Below are positions 20,525-29,932 of a DNA stretch of 64,000 bases, one piece after another (the stretch's first letter is position 1; every line of letters begins with the position of its first letter). A program made the position numbers and the translations under genes. The stretch is taken from assembly GCF_030373445.1 (NCBI RefSeq), contig NZ_JAUCYU010000013.1:62001-126000 (forward strand). The letters run 5' to 3'. The stretch is from Roseovarius sp. Lineage in GTDB: Bacteria; Pseudomonadota; Alphaproteobacteria; Rhodobacterales; Rhodobacteraceae. Under the pieces are notes generated by a model that was given only the letters and a program-made list of their open reading frames with translations, was not told the origin of the DNA and did not search any database.

Positions 20525-23310
20525 GCCTCGTCCTTTCCCTCGTCCGCCAGCGCGGCATCGATGATCTCCGCCGCCCGGCCCGTCGCCTCCACCAGCCGCG
20601 CCTGCACCTCGTCCAGCGTCTCGGCCCCGGTTTCCCGCAGCAGGAAGGCCACCGCCCCCTCGCCAAGGTTCTCCGGATCGAGCGGCTTGTCCGTCAGCAA
20701 TCGCGCCGCCTGCAACACGCACCAGCAAAGCCCATAAGCCTCGGCAAGCGCTGCCCGGTCCGCGTCATCCAGCCAGCCGATTGCGACACAGGCCTGCAAG
20801 CCCGCCGCCACGCTCCGCCCCGGCTCGGCCGCCATCAGCGCCCCGGCCTGCGCCACCAGCTCGATCTCCTGCATCCGGCCCGGGCCCAGCTTGGTGTCCC
20901 ACGCCCCCGCCGGGCTCTTGGCCTCGGCGATCCGCCGCCGCATGTCGGCCACGCCGGGCAACACCCGCTCCCTTGCGCCCTTTTCCGTCAGCAACTCGCA
21001 GCGAAACGCCTCGAAATCCCCGGCCAGCGCCTCCGGCCCCGCAATCACCCGTGCCCGCGTCAGTGCCAGGTGCTCCCACACCCACGCCTCGCCCTTCTGA
21101 TACTCCTGGAAGGACGGCCATCCCGTCGCCACCGGCCCCTGGTTCCCCGAGGGGCGCAACCGCATGTCCACCTCGTAAAGCCGCCCCTCCGCCATCGGCG
21201 CGGTCAGCGCGGTAATCAGCGCCTGCGTCAGCCTTGCATAATAGGTTCGCGACGCCAGGGGCCGCCGCCCGTCGGAACTTTCCTCACCCGCCGCATCGTA
21301 AAGCACGATCAAATCAAGGTCCGACGTCGCGTTCAGCTTCGCCGCCCCCAGCGAGCCCATGCCCAGCACCACCGCGCCCCGCCCCGGCGGCGACCCGTGC
21401 TTGCCCGCAAACTGGTCCACCACCACCGGCCAGAGCGCCCCGATCACCGCCTCGGCCAGCTCGGCATATTGCGTCCCGGCCTCGTCGGCATCGATCAACC
21501 CCCGCAAATGATGCACCCCGATCCGGAAATGCCATTCCTTGCTCCACCGCCGTGCCGCATCCAGCCGCCGCTCGTAATCCTCGTCCGCCTCGAACCGCCC
21601 GACAAGCTCCGCCTCCAGCGCCTCGCGCCCCGGCCACTTGGCAAAGAAATCCCCCGCGATCACCGCGTCGAACACGCCTGCATTGCGCGACAGGTGCGCC
21701 GCCAGCGAGGGCGACGTGCCCGCGATATCCACCAGCAGGTCCACCAGTTGCGGGTTCGCCTCGAAAAGCGAGAAAACCTGCACCCCTGCCGGCAGCCCCT
21801 TCAGGAACCCGTCAAAGGCAAGCAGCGCCTCGTTCGGCTCCACTGATTTCGCCAGCTTCGCCAGCAATTCCGGCTTCAACCGGTTGAAGATCTCCACCGC
21901 CCGGCTCGACCGCAGCGCCGGATAGCTCGGCCACCCGGCGATGATCTCCTGGTCCAGTTCCGCCCCGATCTCCTCGGCAGTTCCCGCATCCTCCGGGGCA
22001 AAGAAGCTCTCGATCGTCTCGTGCACCTCGGTCAGCCGCCGTTCGAGCCCTTCCTCCATCTCCGCCCTATCGCAATCCATGAAGGCCGCCAGCCGCTCAA
22101 ACTCCTCCCCGCTCGTCGGCAGGTCATGGGTCTGCTGGTCCCGCAACATCTGCAACCGGTGCTCCACCTCGCGATGCGCCTGGTAATGCCGTGTCAGCAT
22201 CTCCGCCGCGTCCTTGGGCACCCAGCCCTTCTCCGCCAGCCGTTCCAACCCCTCGACCGTGCCGCGCACCCGCAGGTCCGGGTCCCGCCCCCCGGAAATC
22301 AGCTGCCGCGTCTGGGTGAAGAACTCGATCTCGCGTATTCCGCCCCGCCCCAGCTTCATGTTATGCCCCGGCAGGCTCAGCCGCCCGCCCAGCCCCTTAT
22401 GCTCGCGTATCCGCAGCCGCATGTTATGCGCGTCCTCGATTGCCGCGAAATCCAGGTGCTTGCGCCAGACGAAAGGCTTCAGCGTCGCCAGGAAACTCTC
22501 CCCCGCGCCGATATCCCCCGCACAGGGCCGCGCCTTGATATAGGCCGCCCGCTCCCATGTCCGGCCAAGGCTCTCGTAATAGGTCTCCGCCGCCGCCATC
22601 GCCATGCAGACCGGCGTGACCGACGGATCGGGCCGCAGCCGCAAATCGGTGCGGAAAACGTACCCCTCCGCCGTCTTGTCATTCAGCGTCGCCGCCATCT
22701 TCCGCGTTGCCCGCACGAAGGCCGCCCGCGCATCGTGATAGTCGTCCTTGTCGAACCGGGTCTCGTCGAACAGGCAGATCAGGTCGATATCCGAGCTGTA
22801 GTTCAGCTCTCCCGCCCCCATCTTGCCCATCGCCAGAACGGTCATGCCGCCGGCAACCTCCAGCTCGTCCTCGCCCACCCCCGGCAGCTTGCCGCGCCTG
22901 ATCTCCACGCCAATGGCGGCCCGCAGCGCCACCTGCACCGCCGCATCGGCAAACCCGGTCAAATGCCCCGTCACCTCCTCCAGCGCCCAGACCCCGGCCA
23001 GGTCCGCCAACCCCGTCAAAAGCGCCACACGCCGCTTGGCCTGCCGCAGCCCGTCAGCCACCGTGTCCGGCGCGGCCTCCCTGACCTCCGACAACACCGC
23101 CTTCAGCGCCTCTTCAGGCGCCTCCAGCGCGCCGGGCAGCCATCCCGTTTCCTTCTCGCACAGGGTCCGCAAATACGGGCTGCACCCCGCCGCCCCCTCG
23201 ATCAGCTCTCCCAGTTCGGGCGCCACGTCCGGAAACCGGGCGCGCGTCTCCGCCCCCTGGTCCGGTTCGAAAGGGCGCGGGCAACGGGTCATGCGGTCGG
23301 TAAAACTCAT
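20521..23310 (-). CDS. glnE: Bifunctional glutamine synthetase adenylyltransferase/deadenylase
   Basis: Two GlnE NTase modules: MGKMGAGELNYSSDIDLICLFDE and LGMGSLGAAKLNATSDLDLIVLYD; MSFTDRM start at 23310. Confidence 0.95.
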   Translation of the reverse strand: MSFTDRMTRCPRPFEPDQGAETRARFPDVAPELGELIEGAAGCSPYLRTLCEKETGWLPGALEAPEEALKAVLSEVREAAPDTVADGLRQAKRRVALLTGLADLAGVWALEEVTGHLTGFADAAVQVALRAAIGVEIRRGKLPGVGEDELEVAGGMTVLAMGKMGAGELNYSSDIDLICLFDETRFDKDDYHDARAAFVRATRKMAATLNDKTAEGYVFRTDLRLRPDPSVTPVCMAMAAAETYYESLGRTWERAAYIKARPCAGDIGAGESFLATLKPFVWRKHLDFAAIEDAHNMRLRIREHKGLGGRLSLPGHNMKLGRGGIREIEFFTQTRQLISGGRDPDLRVRGTVEGLERLAEKGWVPKDAAEMLTRHYQAHREVEHRLQMLRDQQTHDLPTSGEEFERLAAFMDCDRAEMEEGLERRLTEVHETIESFFAPEDAGTAEEIGAELDQEIIAGWPSYPALRSSRAVEIFNRLKPELLAKLAKSVEPNEALLAFDGFLKGLPAGVQVFSLFEANPQLVDLLVDIAGTSPSLAAHLSRNAGVFDAVIAGDFFAKWPGREALEAELVGRFEADEDYERRLDAARRWSKEWHFRIGVHHLRGLIDADEAGTQYAELAEAVIGALWPVVVDQFAGKHGSPPGRGAVVLGMGSLGAAKLNATSDLDLIVLYDAAGEESSDGRRPLASRTYYARLTQALITALTAPMAEGRLYEVDMRLRPSGNQGPVATGWPSFQEYQKGEAWVWEHLALTRARVIAGPEALAGDFEAFRCELLTEKGARERVLPGVADMRRRIAEAKSPAGAWDTKLGPGRMQEIELVAQAGALMAAEPGRSVAAGLQACVAIGWLDDADRAALAEAYGLCWCVLQAARLLTDKPLDPENLGEGAVAFLLRETGAETLDEVQARLVEATGRAAEIIDAALADEGKDEA

Positions 23311-23397
23311 GGCGCCAGTGATACAGCGCCGCCGGGTCTGGTCAATGCCGCGCGGCTGATCTATCTCCGCCCCGTCCCCAGACGGAGCGCGCGCCCC

Positions 23398-23865
23398 ATG
23401 TCCAAATCCCTCAAACGCGTCACCCTTGCCCTGCAGGAAGGCGGCGTCGACACCCTGCCCGTCGAGGTGGGCCAGGCCACGACCGCCCAGATGGCCGCCG
23501 ATCTCGTCGGCTGCACCACCGACCAGATCGCCAAGTCGATCATCTTCCGCGGCGAGGAGAGCGGCGCGGCGATCCTCTTCATCACCGCCGGTGGCAACCG
23601 GGTCGACGACGCCAAGGCCAGCGCGCTGGCGGGCGAACCCCTCGGCAAGGCCGACGCCGGCCTCATCCGCACCCAGACCGGCTTTGCCATCGGCGGTGTC
23701 TCGCCCGTGGGCCACCTCACCCGCCCCCGCGCCTTCTTCGACCCGCGCCTCAACGCCTTCGACCAGGTCTGGGCCGCCGCCGGCACCCCGCGCCACGTCT
23801 TCCCCATCGCCCCCGCCGACCTCCTCCGCCTTTCCGGCGCCCAGGAAGCCGATTTCACCGCCTGA
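23398..23865 (+). CDS. YbaK/EbsC family Cys-tRNA(Pro) deacylase-like protein
   Basis: KSIIFRGEESGAAILFITAGGNRVDDAKASALAGEPLGKADAGLIRTQTGFAIGGVSPVGH. Confidence 0.9.
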   Translation: MSKSLKRVTLALQEGGVDTLPVEVGQATTAQMAADLVGCTTDQIAKSIIFRGEESGAAILFITAGGNRVDDAKASALAGEPLGKADAGLIRTQTGFAIGGVSPVGHLTRPRAFFDPRLNAFDQVWAAAGTPRHVFPIAPADLLRLSGAQEADFTA

Positions 23866-23895
23866 GCTCCACCGCAATTCAGGCCGAACCCCCAT

Positions 23896-23941
23896 GCTTC
23901 TTCTGGCCAAAAATATCCCGGGGGCTTGGGGGCTGGCCCCC
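23896..23941 (+). repeat. Intergenic REP-like repeat family 1, copy C (internal hairpin deleted)
   Basis: GCTTCTTCTGGCCAAAAATATCCCGGGGGCTTGGGGGCTGGCCCCC. Confidence 0.75.
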
Positions 23942-23976
23942 AATTTGCGCCATAAAAAACAAGCGCAACGCCCAAT

Positions 23977-23996
23977 AATGTAAAAAACATTCACAT
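23977..23996. promoter_or_regulatory. Operator-like site 1 (AATGTAAAAAACATTCACAT)
   Basis: TGTAAA-N5-TTCACA; near-copy of site 2, 58 bp upstream. Confidence 0.6.
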
Positions 23997-24002
23997 CACC
24001 CC

Positions 24003-24031
24003 TTGCAACACGCACCCGCAATCCCGATCTA
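24003..24031 (+). promoter_or_regulatory. Promoter-like TTGCAA-17-GATCTA between the two operator-like sites
   Basis: Hexamers with 17-nt spacing, located between sites 23977-23996 and 24035-24055. Confidence 0.4.
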
Positions 24032-24034
24032 GGG

Positions 24035-24055
24035 GATGTGAAAGACATTCACATT
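24035..24055. promoter_or_regulatory. Operator-like site 2 (GATGTGAAAGACATTCACATT)
   Basis: Perfect inverted repeat TGTGAA-N5-TTCACA. Confidence 0.6.
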
Positions 24056-24088
24056 GAAAAGCAACGCTGACCCGAAAGGACACGCCGA

Positions 24089-24520
24089 ATGACCACCGTC
24101 GCTTCATCCACCCATGCCACCGGACCGATCGGCTGGCTTCACCGGGCCGAGGCCTGGCTGGATGACAAGGGCAAGGGCGCATGGATCGCCGCCATGGTGC
24201 TCGCCTTCATCCTCTTCTGGCCGGTTGGCCTCGCACTCCTCGCCTACATGATCTGGAGCAAGAAAATGACCTGTTCAGTCTCGCAGCGCCGCCACAAGGG
24301 CCATGGCCGCATGAACATCAACCGCTCGACCGGCAACGCCGCCTTCGACGCCTACAAGGCCGACACGCTGGAACGGCTCGAGCGCGAGCAGGACAATTTC
24401 GAAGCCTTCCTGCAGCGTCTCCGCGATGCCCGCGACAAGGCCGAGTTCGACCAGTTCATGGAAGAACGCGCCCGCGCCGCCCAGTCGGACCGCGACGACG
24501 AGACCCCGAAAGAGGCGTAA
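24089..24520 (+). CDS. DUF2852 domain-containing membrane protein
   Basis: AEAWLDDKGKGAWIAAMVLAFILFWPVGLALLAYMIWSKKM...FDQFMEERA. Confidence 0.88.
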   Translation: MTTVASSTHATGPIGWLHRAEAWLDDKGKGAWIAAMVLAFILFWPVGLALLAYMIWSKKMTCSVSQRRHKGHGRMNINRSTGNAAFDAYKADTLERLEREQDNFEAFLQRLRDARDKAEFDQFMEERARAAQSDRDDETPKEA

Positions 24521-24589
24521 CGCGCCTCTCCTCCCCCTGCCCGGCCCGGAACTTCCCGGGCCGGTTCCCCGTTGATAGAAGGCAACCAG

Positions 24590-25039
24590 ATGACCGACTA
24601 CACATGGCATACCCCCGACCCGGTGACACAGCCGGAATTCTACGCCGACGTGCCGGTGAAACGGCTGATCGCGTGGGTGGTCGATACGATCCTCGTGGTG
24701 GTCCTCTGCCTGCTCATACTGCCCTTCACGGCCTTCACCGGCATTTTCTTCTTCCCCTTTCTGATGCTGGTGGTGGGCTTCGTCTACCGCGTGCTCACCA
24801 TCGCGGGCGGCTCGGCCACGTGGGGCATGCGCCTCGTCGCCATCGAGTTCCGCACCGCCTCGGGCCAGCGCTTCGACCTGCCCATGGCCTTCCTGCACAC
24901 GCTGGGCTTCTCGCTCTCCTGTGCCTTTTTCCTGGTCCAGATCGCGTCGATGATCTTCATGCTGACCACCCCGCGCGCGCAGGGCATCACCGACCACCTG
25001 CTCGGGACGGTGGCGATCAACCGGCGTGCCGCAACGTAA
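24590..25039 (+). CDS. RDD family membrane protein
   Basis: VPVKRLIAWVVDTILVVVL...GGSATWGMRLVAIEFRTASGQRFDL. Confidence 0.88.
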   Translation: MTDYTWHTPDPVTQPEFYADVPVKRLIAWVVDTILVVVLCLLILPFTAFTGIFFFPFLMLVVGFVYRVLTIAGGSATWGMRLVAIEFRTASGQRFDLPMAFLHTLGFSLSCAFFLVQIASMIFMLTTPRAQGITDHLLGTVAINRRAAT

Positions 25040-25121
25040 GGCGCGGCAAGGTTTCGCACTTGGCGCCTGCCGGGTTCGTTGTTATCGTTTCTGTAACAGA
25101 CCGGATGAATAACGAGCCTTC

Positions 25122-25955
25122 ATGCGCCATACGCTACCCATCGCGCCGCAGTTCTACGTGACGGCCCCGCAGCCCTGCCCCTATCTCGAAGGCCGGATGG
25201 AGCGGAAGCTGTTCACCGCCCTCCAGGGCGAATCGGCCCAGCGTCTCAATGACAGCCTGTCCAAGCAGGGCTTCCGCCGCTCGCAGAACGTGCTCTACCG
25301 GCCCTCCTGCGCCGATTGCGCGGCGTGCCTCTCGGCCCGCATCAACGTGGCCGAGTTCACGCCGTCGAAAAGCCAGAAGCGCACGCTCAACCGCAACCGC
25401 CATCTCGAACGCCGCGCGACCTCGGCCTGGGCCACCGAAGAACAGTACGAGCTCTTCCGCCGCTACCTCGAAACCCGCCACGCCCAGGGCGGCATGGCCG
25501 ACATGGACGCCTTCGAATTCGCCGCCATGATCGAGGAAACCCCGATCCGCACCCGCGTCGTCGAATATGCCGACAGCGAGACGGGCGAACTGGTGGCCGT
25601 CTGCCTGACCGACGTGCTCGATGACGGGGTCAGCATGGTCTACTCCTTCTACGAGCCCGACCTGCCGCGCCAGTCGCTCGGCACCTACATCATCCTCGAC
25701 CATATCGACATCGCCCGCGAGGCGGGGCTGCCCAATGTCTATCTCGGCTACTGGGTGCCCGGCAGCGCCAAGATGGGCTACAAGGCCGCCTTCTCCGGGC
25801 TCGAGGTCTATTCCTCCGGCGAATGGCAGAAGATGCGCGACCCGGCGGATTACCATTCCAAGCGCCACCCCCTCTCGAACGATCCCATCGCCGAGCAGGT
25901 GGCCAACATCTCCCTTCCCGACAGCCGCCCCCTCCGCGGGCCGCAGCGGGGCTGA
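25122..25955 (+). CDS. bpt: Arginyl/leucyl-tRNA--protein transferase (Bpt/Ate family)
   Basis: [73 protein letters not shown]. Confidence 0.93.
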   Translation: MRHTLPIAPQFYVTAPQPCPYLEGRMERKLFTALQGESAQRLNDSLSKQGFRRSQNVLYRPSCADCAACLSARINVAEFTPSKSQKRTLNRNRHLERRATSAWATEEQYELFRRYLETRHAQGGMADMDAFEFAAMIEETPIRTRVVEYADSETGELVAVCLTDVLDDGVSMVYSFYEPDLPRQSLGTYIILDHIDIAREAGLPNVYLGYWVPGSAKMGYKAAFSGLEVYSSGEWQKMRDPADYHSKRHPLSNDPIAEQVANISLPDSRPLRGPQRG

Positions 25956-25961
25956 CGGCCC

Positions 25962-27143
25962 CTAGCCGTCGCCCCCGCAAAAAGAAATCACCGCCTGCAT
26001 CAGCTTCTCCCAGCCCTCCTCCTGCGGCAGCGGCACGTGGTTGCGCGTGTCCAGCATCATCAGCCGCGCATCGGGCAGCCTGGCGGCCATCTTCTGGCTC
26101 TGGCTGAACGGGTGGATCGCGTCGTCCCGCGCATGGGCCAGCAACACCGGCGCCCGGACATGGACCAGGTCCTCCTCGACCACCAGCCGGTCCACCGCCT
26201 GCCTGAGCAGCGCGGCACTCTCGGCCGAGACCGACTGCTGCTGGATGCGCACGATGCTTTGCACCTGCTCCGGCGTGGCATCCGGCATGAACAGCGCCGT
26301 GAACGCGTTCAGAAACGCCGACCCCTCGCGCCCCCAGCCCGCGCGAATGAGCCCGAGGATCGTCTCCTCGTCCACCTCCCCCGGCGCCGCCTCGCGGTAA
26401 ACCCGGCCCACCGAATAGCCGCCGTAAAGCGCCATCCGGCTGATCCGCTCGGGATGCTTCGCCGCGAACCTGAGCGCCACCGGCACCGCCTGCGACGCCG
26501 CAAAGATCGCCACCCGCTCCAGCCCGTTGGCCTCGACCACCGCCGCGAGGTCGTCGGCAAAGGCATCGAGCGACAGGTTGTCCGTCGCGCGGCTCGACAA
26601 CCCCGTTCCCCGCTGGTCATACCGGTAAAGCGTGAAATGCTCCCCCAGCCGCGCCATCAGCGGCTGCCAGACCGGGCAGTCCCAGTCGAGCTCCAGGTGC
26701 GACAGCCAGTGTCCCACCCTGACCAGCGGCGGCCCTGTCCCGTGATGCGCATGGGCGATCACCTCGCCATCCGCCGAGGTCGCATACCGGATCGTCGGCG
26801 CCGCCACGGGCCGGGACGGCGCAGCCGCCGCGCCTTCGACCGCCACCGGCGCCACCATCTGGAACCCCCGCTTCGGCACCGTCCGGATCACCCGCTGCGC
26901 CGTTCCGTCATCCCCCACCGCCTTGCGCGCCGCGTTGATCCGCGCGCTGATCGTGGCATCCGACACGTTCAGCCCCTTCCAGACCGTCGCCACCAGCTCA
27001 TCCTTGCTCACCACCGCCCCGCCCGACCCGGCCATCATGGCCAGCAGCGCAAACACCTGCGGCTCCACGTGAACCGGCACGCCATCACGGCAAAGCTCGT
27101 GGCGCCCGGTATCCAGTGTGCACTCCGCGAAACGATGGATCAT
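25962..27143 (-). CDS. Fusion of N-terminal OmpR/CadC-type winged-HTH DNA-binding domain with alpha/beta hydrolase
   Basis: ALLAMMAGSGGAVVSKDELVATVWKGLNVSDATISARINAARKAVGDDGTAQRVIRTVPKRGFQMVAPV, then YDQRGTGLSSR..FAASQAVPVALRFAAKHPERISRM..HARDDAIHPF..NHVPLPQEEGW. Confidence 0.88.
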   Translation of the reverse strand: MIHRFAECTLDTGRHELCRDGVPVHVEPQVFALLAMMAGSGGAVVSKDELVATVWKGLNVSDATISARINAARKAVGDDGTAQRVIRTVPKRGFQMVAPVAVEGAAAAPSRPVAAPTIRYATSADGEVIAHAHHGTGPPLVRVGHWLSHLELDWDCPVWQPLMARLGEHFTLYRYDQRGTGLSSRATDNLSLDAFADDLAAVVEANGLERVAIFAASQAVPVALRFAAKHPERISRMALYGGYSVGRVYREAAPGEVDEETILGLIRAGWGREGSAFLNAFTALFMPDATPEQVQSIVRIQQQSVSAESAALLRQAVDRLVVEEDLVHVRAPVLLAHARDDAIHPFSQSQKMAARLPDARLMMLDTRNHVPLPQEEGWEKLMQAVISFCGGDG

Positions 27144-27299
27144 GCGCTTAGGATAACGGCCCTTCACGCCGCCCGCGCAACAAAAATCCACCGGCTTCGG
27201 CATATCGCAAGGAAAGCACAAGCCTTTCGCAAGACCCTCTTCAAGCGGGACCTACCGATCCGTGCTCACATGGTCCCAGGCAACGGAAGGACCGAGACC

Positions 27300-27467
27300 A
27301 TGACCACCGAGATCAAGACCCGCCGCGACGGCTCCATCGACACCGCGCATTACATGCAGATCGGCCGGCGGATGCGCAGCGAACAGGCCATGACCCTGCT
27401 CACCGGCGGCACCCGGAACGAGGAACGCCCCCGCCGCAAGGCAAGGGCGCTCTTCAGCTTTCTCTGA
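27300..27467 (+). CDS. Small conserved-looking protein (55 aa)
   Basis: MTTEIKTRRDGSIDTAHYMQIGRRMRSEQAMTLLTGGTRNEERPRRKARALFSFL; divergent from the wHTH-hydrolase gene, followed by a terminator. Confidence 0.6.
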   Translation: MTTEIKTRRDGSIDTAHYMQIGRRMRSEQAMTLLTGGTRNEERPRRKARALFSFL

Positions 27468-27510
27468 AACACCCGACACGGGGGCCGAACGCCATACGCG
27501 CTGCGGCCCC

Positions 27511-27562
27511 GCGCCCCGGCCGCCGGAAAACACCTGTTTCCGCGGCGGCCGGGGCGCCCTTT
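27511..27562. terminator. Strong hairpin terminator between convergent genes
   Basis: GCGCCCCGGCCGCC...GGCGGCCGGGGCGC 14-bp perfect stem followed by CCTTTGT. Confidence 0.75.
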
Positions 27563-27563
27563 G

Positions 27564-29918
27564 TCAGCCGATGAGCTGCGGCACGATCGTCACGATCCAC
27601 GGGAAGAACCACAATATCGCGATCCCCACCACCTGGATCAGCACGAAGGGCGCCACACCGCGATAAATATGGCCCGTCGTCACCTCCTTCGGCGCCACGC
27701 CCCTCAGGTAGAACAGCGCGAAGCCAAATGGTGGCGTCAGGAACGAGGTCTGCAGGTTCACCGCGATCATGATCGTCACCCATTTCGGGTCGAACGTGCC
27801 GCCATAGATCACCGGCCCCACGATCGGGATGACGATGTAGATGATCTCGAGGAAATCCAGCACGAAGCCAAGGATGAACAGCACCAGCATCACGATCAGG
27901 AACACCGTGAACTCGTTGTCGAAGCTCTTCAGGAACTGCTGGATGTAATGCTCGCCCCCGAAGGAGATCACCACGAGGTTCAGAAGCTGCGAGCCGATCA
28001 GGATGGTGAACACCATCGACGTGACCTTCGCCGTCTCCCGCACCACCGGGCTCAGAACCCCGCCCGCGTACAGAACCCAGCACGCGAAGAACAGTCCGAA
28101 CGCGGCATAGATATAGGCGGCATAGGCCAGGAAGAACGCCACCCAGGTGTCGAAGCTCACGTTGTCATTGTTGATCCGCAGGTCGAAATTGATCCCGATC
28201 AGGATCGCCACGACGATGGCCAGCGTGGCGAAGATGATGATCCTGCCCGAGCGTTCCTCGTCGCGCAGCTTGCGATAGGCCGCCAGCATGATCGCCCCCG
28301 CGGCCCCCAGCGCCGCCGCCGGCGTCGGGTTGGTGATCCCGCCAAGGATCGAGCCCAGCACCGCCACGATCAGCACGAGCGGCGGGAACACCACCCGGAT
28401 CAGCTCGTTCTTCGACAGCCGCGCCGCGGCATGGACACAGCCATACATCGCCAGCGCGAAGGGGATCAGCAGCACCATCACCGACCCGCCCGCGCTCCAT
28501 TGCGGCCCGATCAGCAGGATATCGACCAGCAGGCCCAGCACCACGCCAAGCCCGCCCACCAGCAGCGGCGCCGGGCTGGCCGAGGGCATGATCCCCCGCG
28601 CCACCGCCAGCACCAGCGCGAACAGCAGCATGATCGTCGCCACACCGGTGCCGATCGGCGCCGCGTTGGCGATCTTGGCCGCGCGTCTCTCGGCGATTTC
28701 CTCTTCCGTCAGCTTGTGCGCCTCGGTCATCCCGCCGGATTCGTCGATCGCCGCCTGCTCGGCCACGGCCCTGTCCCAGGCCGCCTGTCCGTGCAGGTCG
28801 ATCATCGCCTCCTGGCAATCGGGGCTGACATTGGTCCGCAGGCTCGCCGCCTCTCCGCGCTCGGAATAGCGGTCGACATTCAGGCTCTGCGACCCGATCA
28901 CCCCGAACTCCGACAGCACCAGCATCCCGGCCACCAGCGCCACCGGCACGCCGATGAACCACGTAAAGCTCTCGCCCCGCGTGATCGGCTCGGCATTGGT
29001 CTGGCCCAGGTCATCGACCGCCGGCGCCTTCGACGGGTTGAACAGCGCGTAGCCGAAGGCATAAAGCGCATAGAGCAGCGCCAGCAGGATCCCCGGCAGA
29101 AGCGCCGCCTGGAACAGCGTGCCCACCGACACCACCGCCGGCTCGCCCAGGTAGGTCAGCGCGTCGGAACAGCCGGCCTCGATCGCCCGGTTCTCCTGCG
29201 CCACCGAATACAGGTCGCCCGCCAGCGTGCCCAGCAGCACGATCACGATAGACGGCGGAATGATCTGCCCCAGCGTGCCCGACGCGGCGATCACGCCGGT
29301 GGCAATCTCGGGGCTGTAATTGTGCCTGAGCATGGTGGGCAGGCTCAACAGGCCCATGGTCACCACCGTCGCCCCGACGATCCCGGTCGAAGCGGCAAGG
29401 AACGCCCCCACGACCACCACCGACACGGCCAGGCCGCCCGGCAGCGGGCCGAAGACCCGCGCCATCGTGGTCAGCAGGTCGTTGGCGATCTTCGACCGCT
29501 CCAGCGTGATGCCCATAAGCACGAACATCAGCACCGCCAGCAGCGTCTCGATCGACTGGCCCGCCAGCACGCGTTCGTTGATCCGGTTCACGATGAACGA
29601 GATGTTCCTGTCCAGCGCCATCTCCCAGCCGCGGTCGAAGACCGGCATGCCGATCCTTGGCAGATCCGGGTATCGGAAGACCGATATGCTCTCGGATTTC
29701 ACCCCGCTCTGTATCAGGTCCCTGTAGGCCTGCGACGAGGTGTCGATGGCCTGGTGAATAAGCAGTCCCGCACTGTCGAGCGCGGCGATGATCGCGAAAG
29801 AGATCACCCCCGCCCCGCCGATGGCGAAGGCCACCGGGAAACCCGACAGAATGCCCCCGAAGAGGCACAGGAACACGATGATCAGGCCGATCTCGACGCC
29901 ATCAAGTCCGAATAACAT
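27564..29918 (-). CDS. TRAP transporter large permease subunit (DctM family), 784 aa
   Basis: VFLCLFGGILSGFPVAFAIGG, LLAVLMFVLMGITLERS, GIVGATVVTMGLLSLPTML, TNPTPAAALGAAGAIMLA. Confidence 0.92.
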   Translation of the reverse strand: MLFGLDGVEIGLIIVFLCLFGGILSGFPVAFAIGGAGVISFAIIAALDSAGLLIHQAIDTSSQAYRDLIQSGVKSESISVFRYPDLPRIGMPVFDRGWEMALDRNISFIVNRINERVLAGQSIETLLAVLMFVLMGITLERSKIANDLLTTMARVFGPLPGGLAVSVVVVGAFLAASTGIVGATVVTMGLLSLPTMLRHNYSPEIATGVIAASGTLGQIIPPSIVIVLLGTLAGDLYSVAQENRAIEAGCSDALTYLGEPAVVSVGTLFQAALLPGILLALLYALYAFGYALFNPSKAPAVDDLGQTNAEPITRGESFTWFIGVPVALVAGMLVLSEFGVIGSQSLNVDRYSERGEAASLRTNVSPDCQEAMIDLHGQAAWDRAVAEQAAIDESGGMTEAHKLTEEEIAERRAAKIANAAPIGTGVATIMLLFALVLAVARGIMPSASPAPLLVGGLGVVLGLLVDILLIGPQWSAGGSVMVLLIPFALAMYGCVHAAARLSKNELIRVVFPPLVLIVAVLGSILGGITNPTPAAALGAAGAIMLAAYRKLRDEERSGRIIIFATLAIVVAILIGINFDLRINNDNVSFDTWVAFFLAYAAYIYAAFGLFFACWVLYAGGVLSPVVRETAKVTSMVFTILIGSQLLNLVVISFGGEHYIQQFLKSFDNEFTVFLIVMLVLFILGFVLDFLEIIYIVIPIVGPVIYGGTFDPKWVTIMIAVNLQTSFLTPPFGFALFYLRGVAPKEVTTGHIYRGVAPFVLIQVVGIAILWFFPWIVTIVPQLIG

Positions 29919-29932
29919 TGTCCCCTGCCCCC

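Noticed and set aside
24037-24053. TGTGA...TCACA as a CRP/FNR site
   Set aside because: Half-site spacing is 7 instead of the canonical 6 (CRP); FnrL-type TTGAT-N4-ATCAA also does not fit.
27561-29915. 784-aa plus-strand ORF precisely antisense to dctM
   Set aside because: Mirrors the coordinates of a clear TRAP DctM gene; R/H/D/Q-rich, no fold signature.
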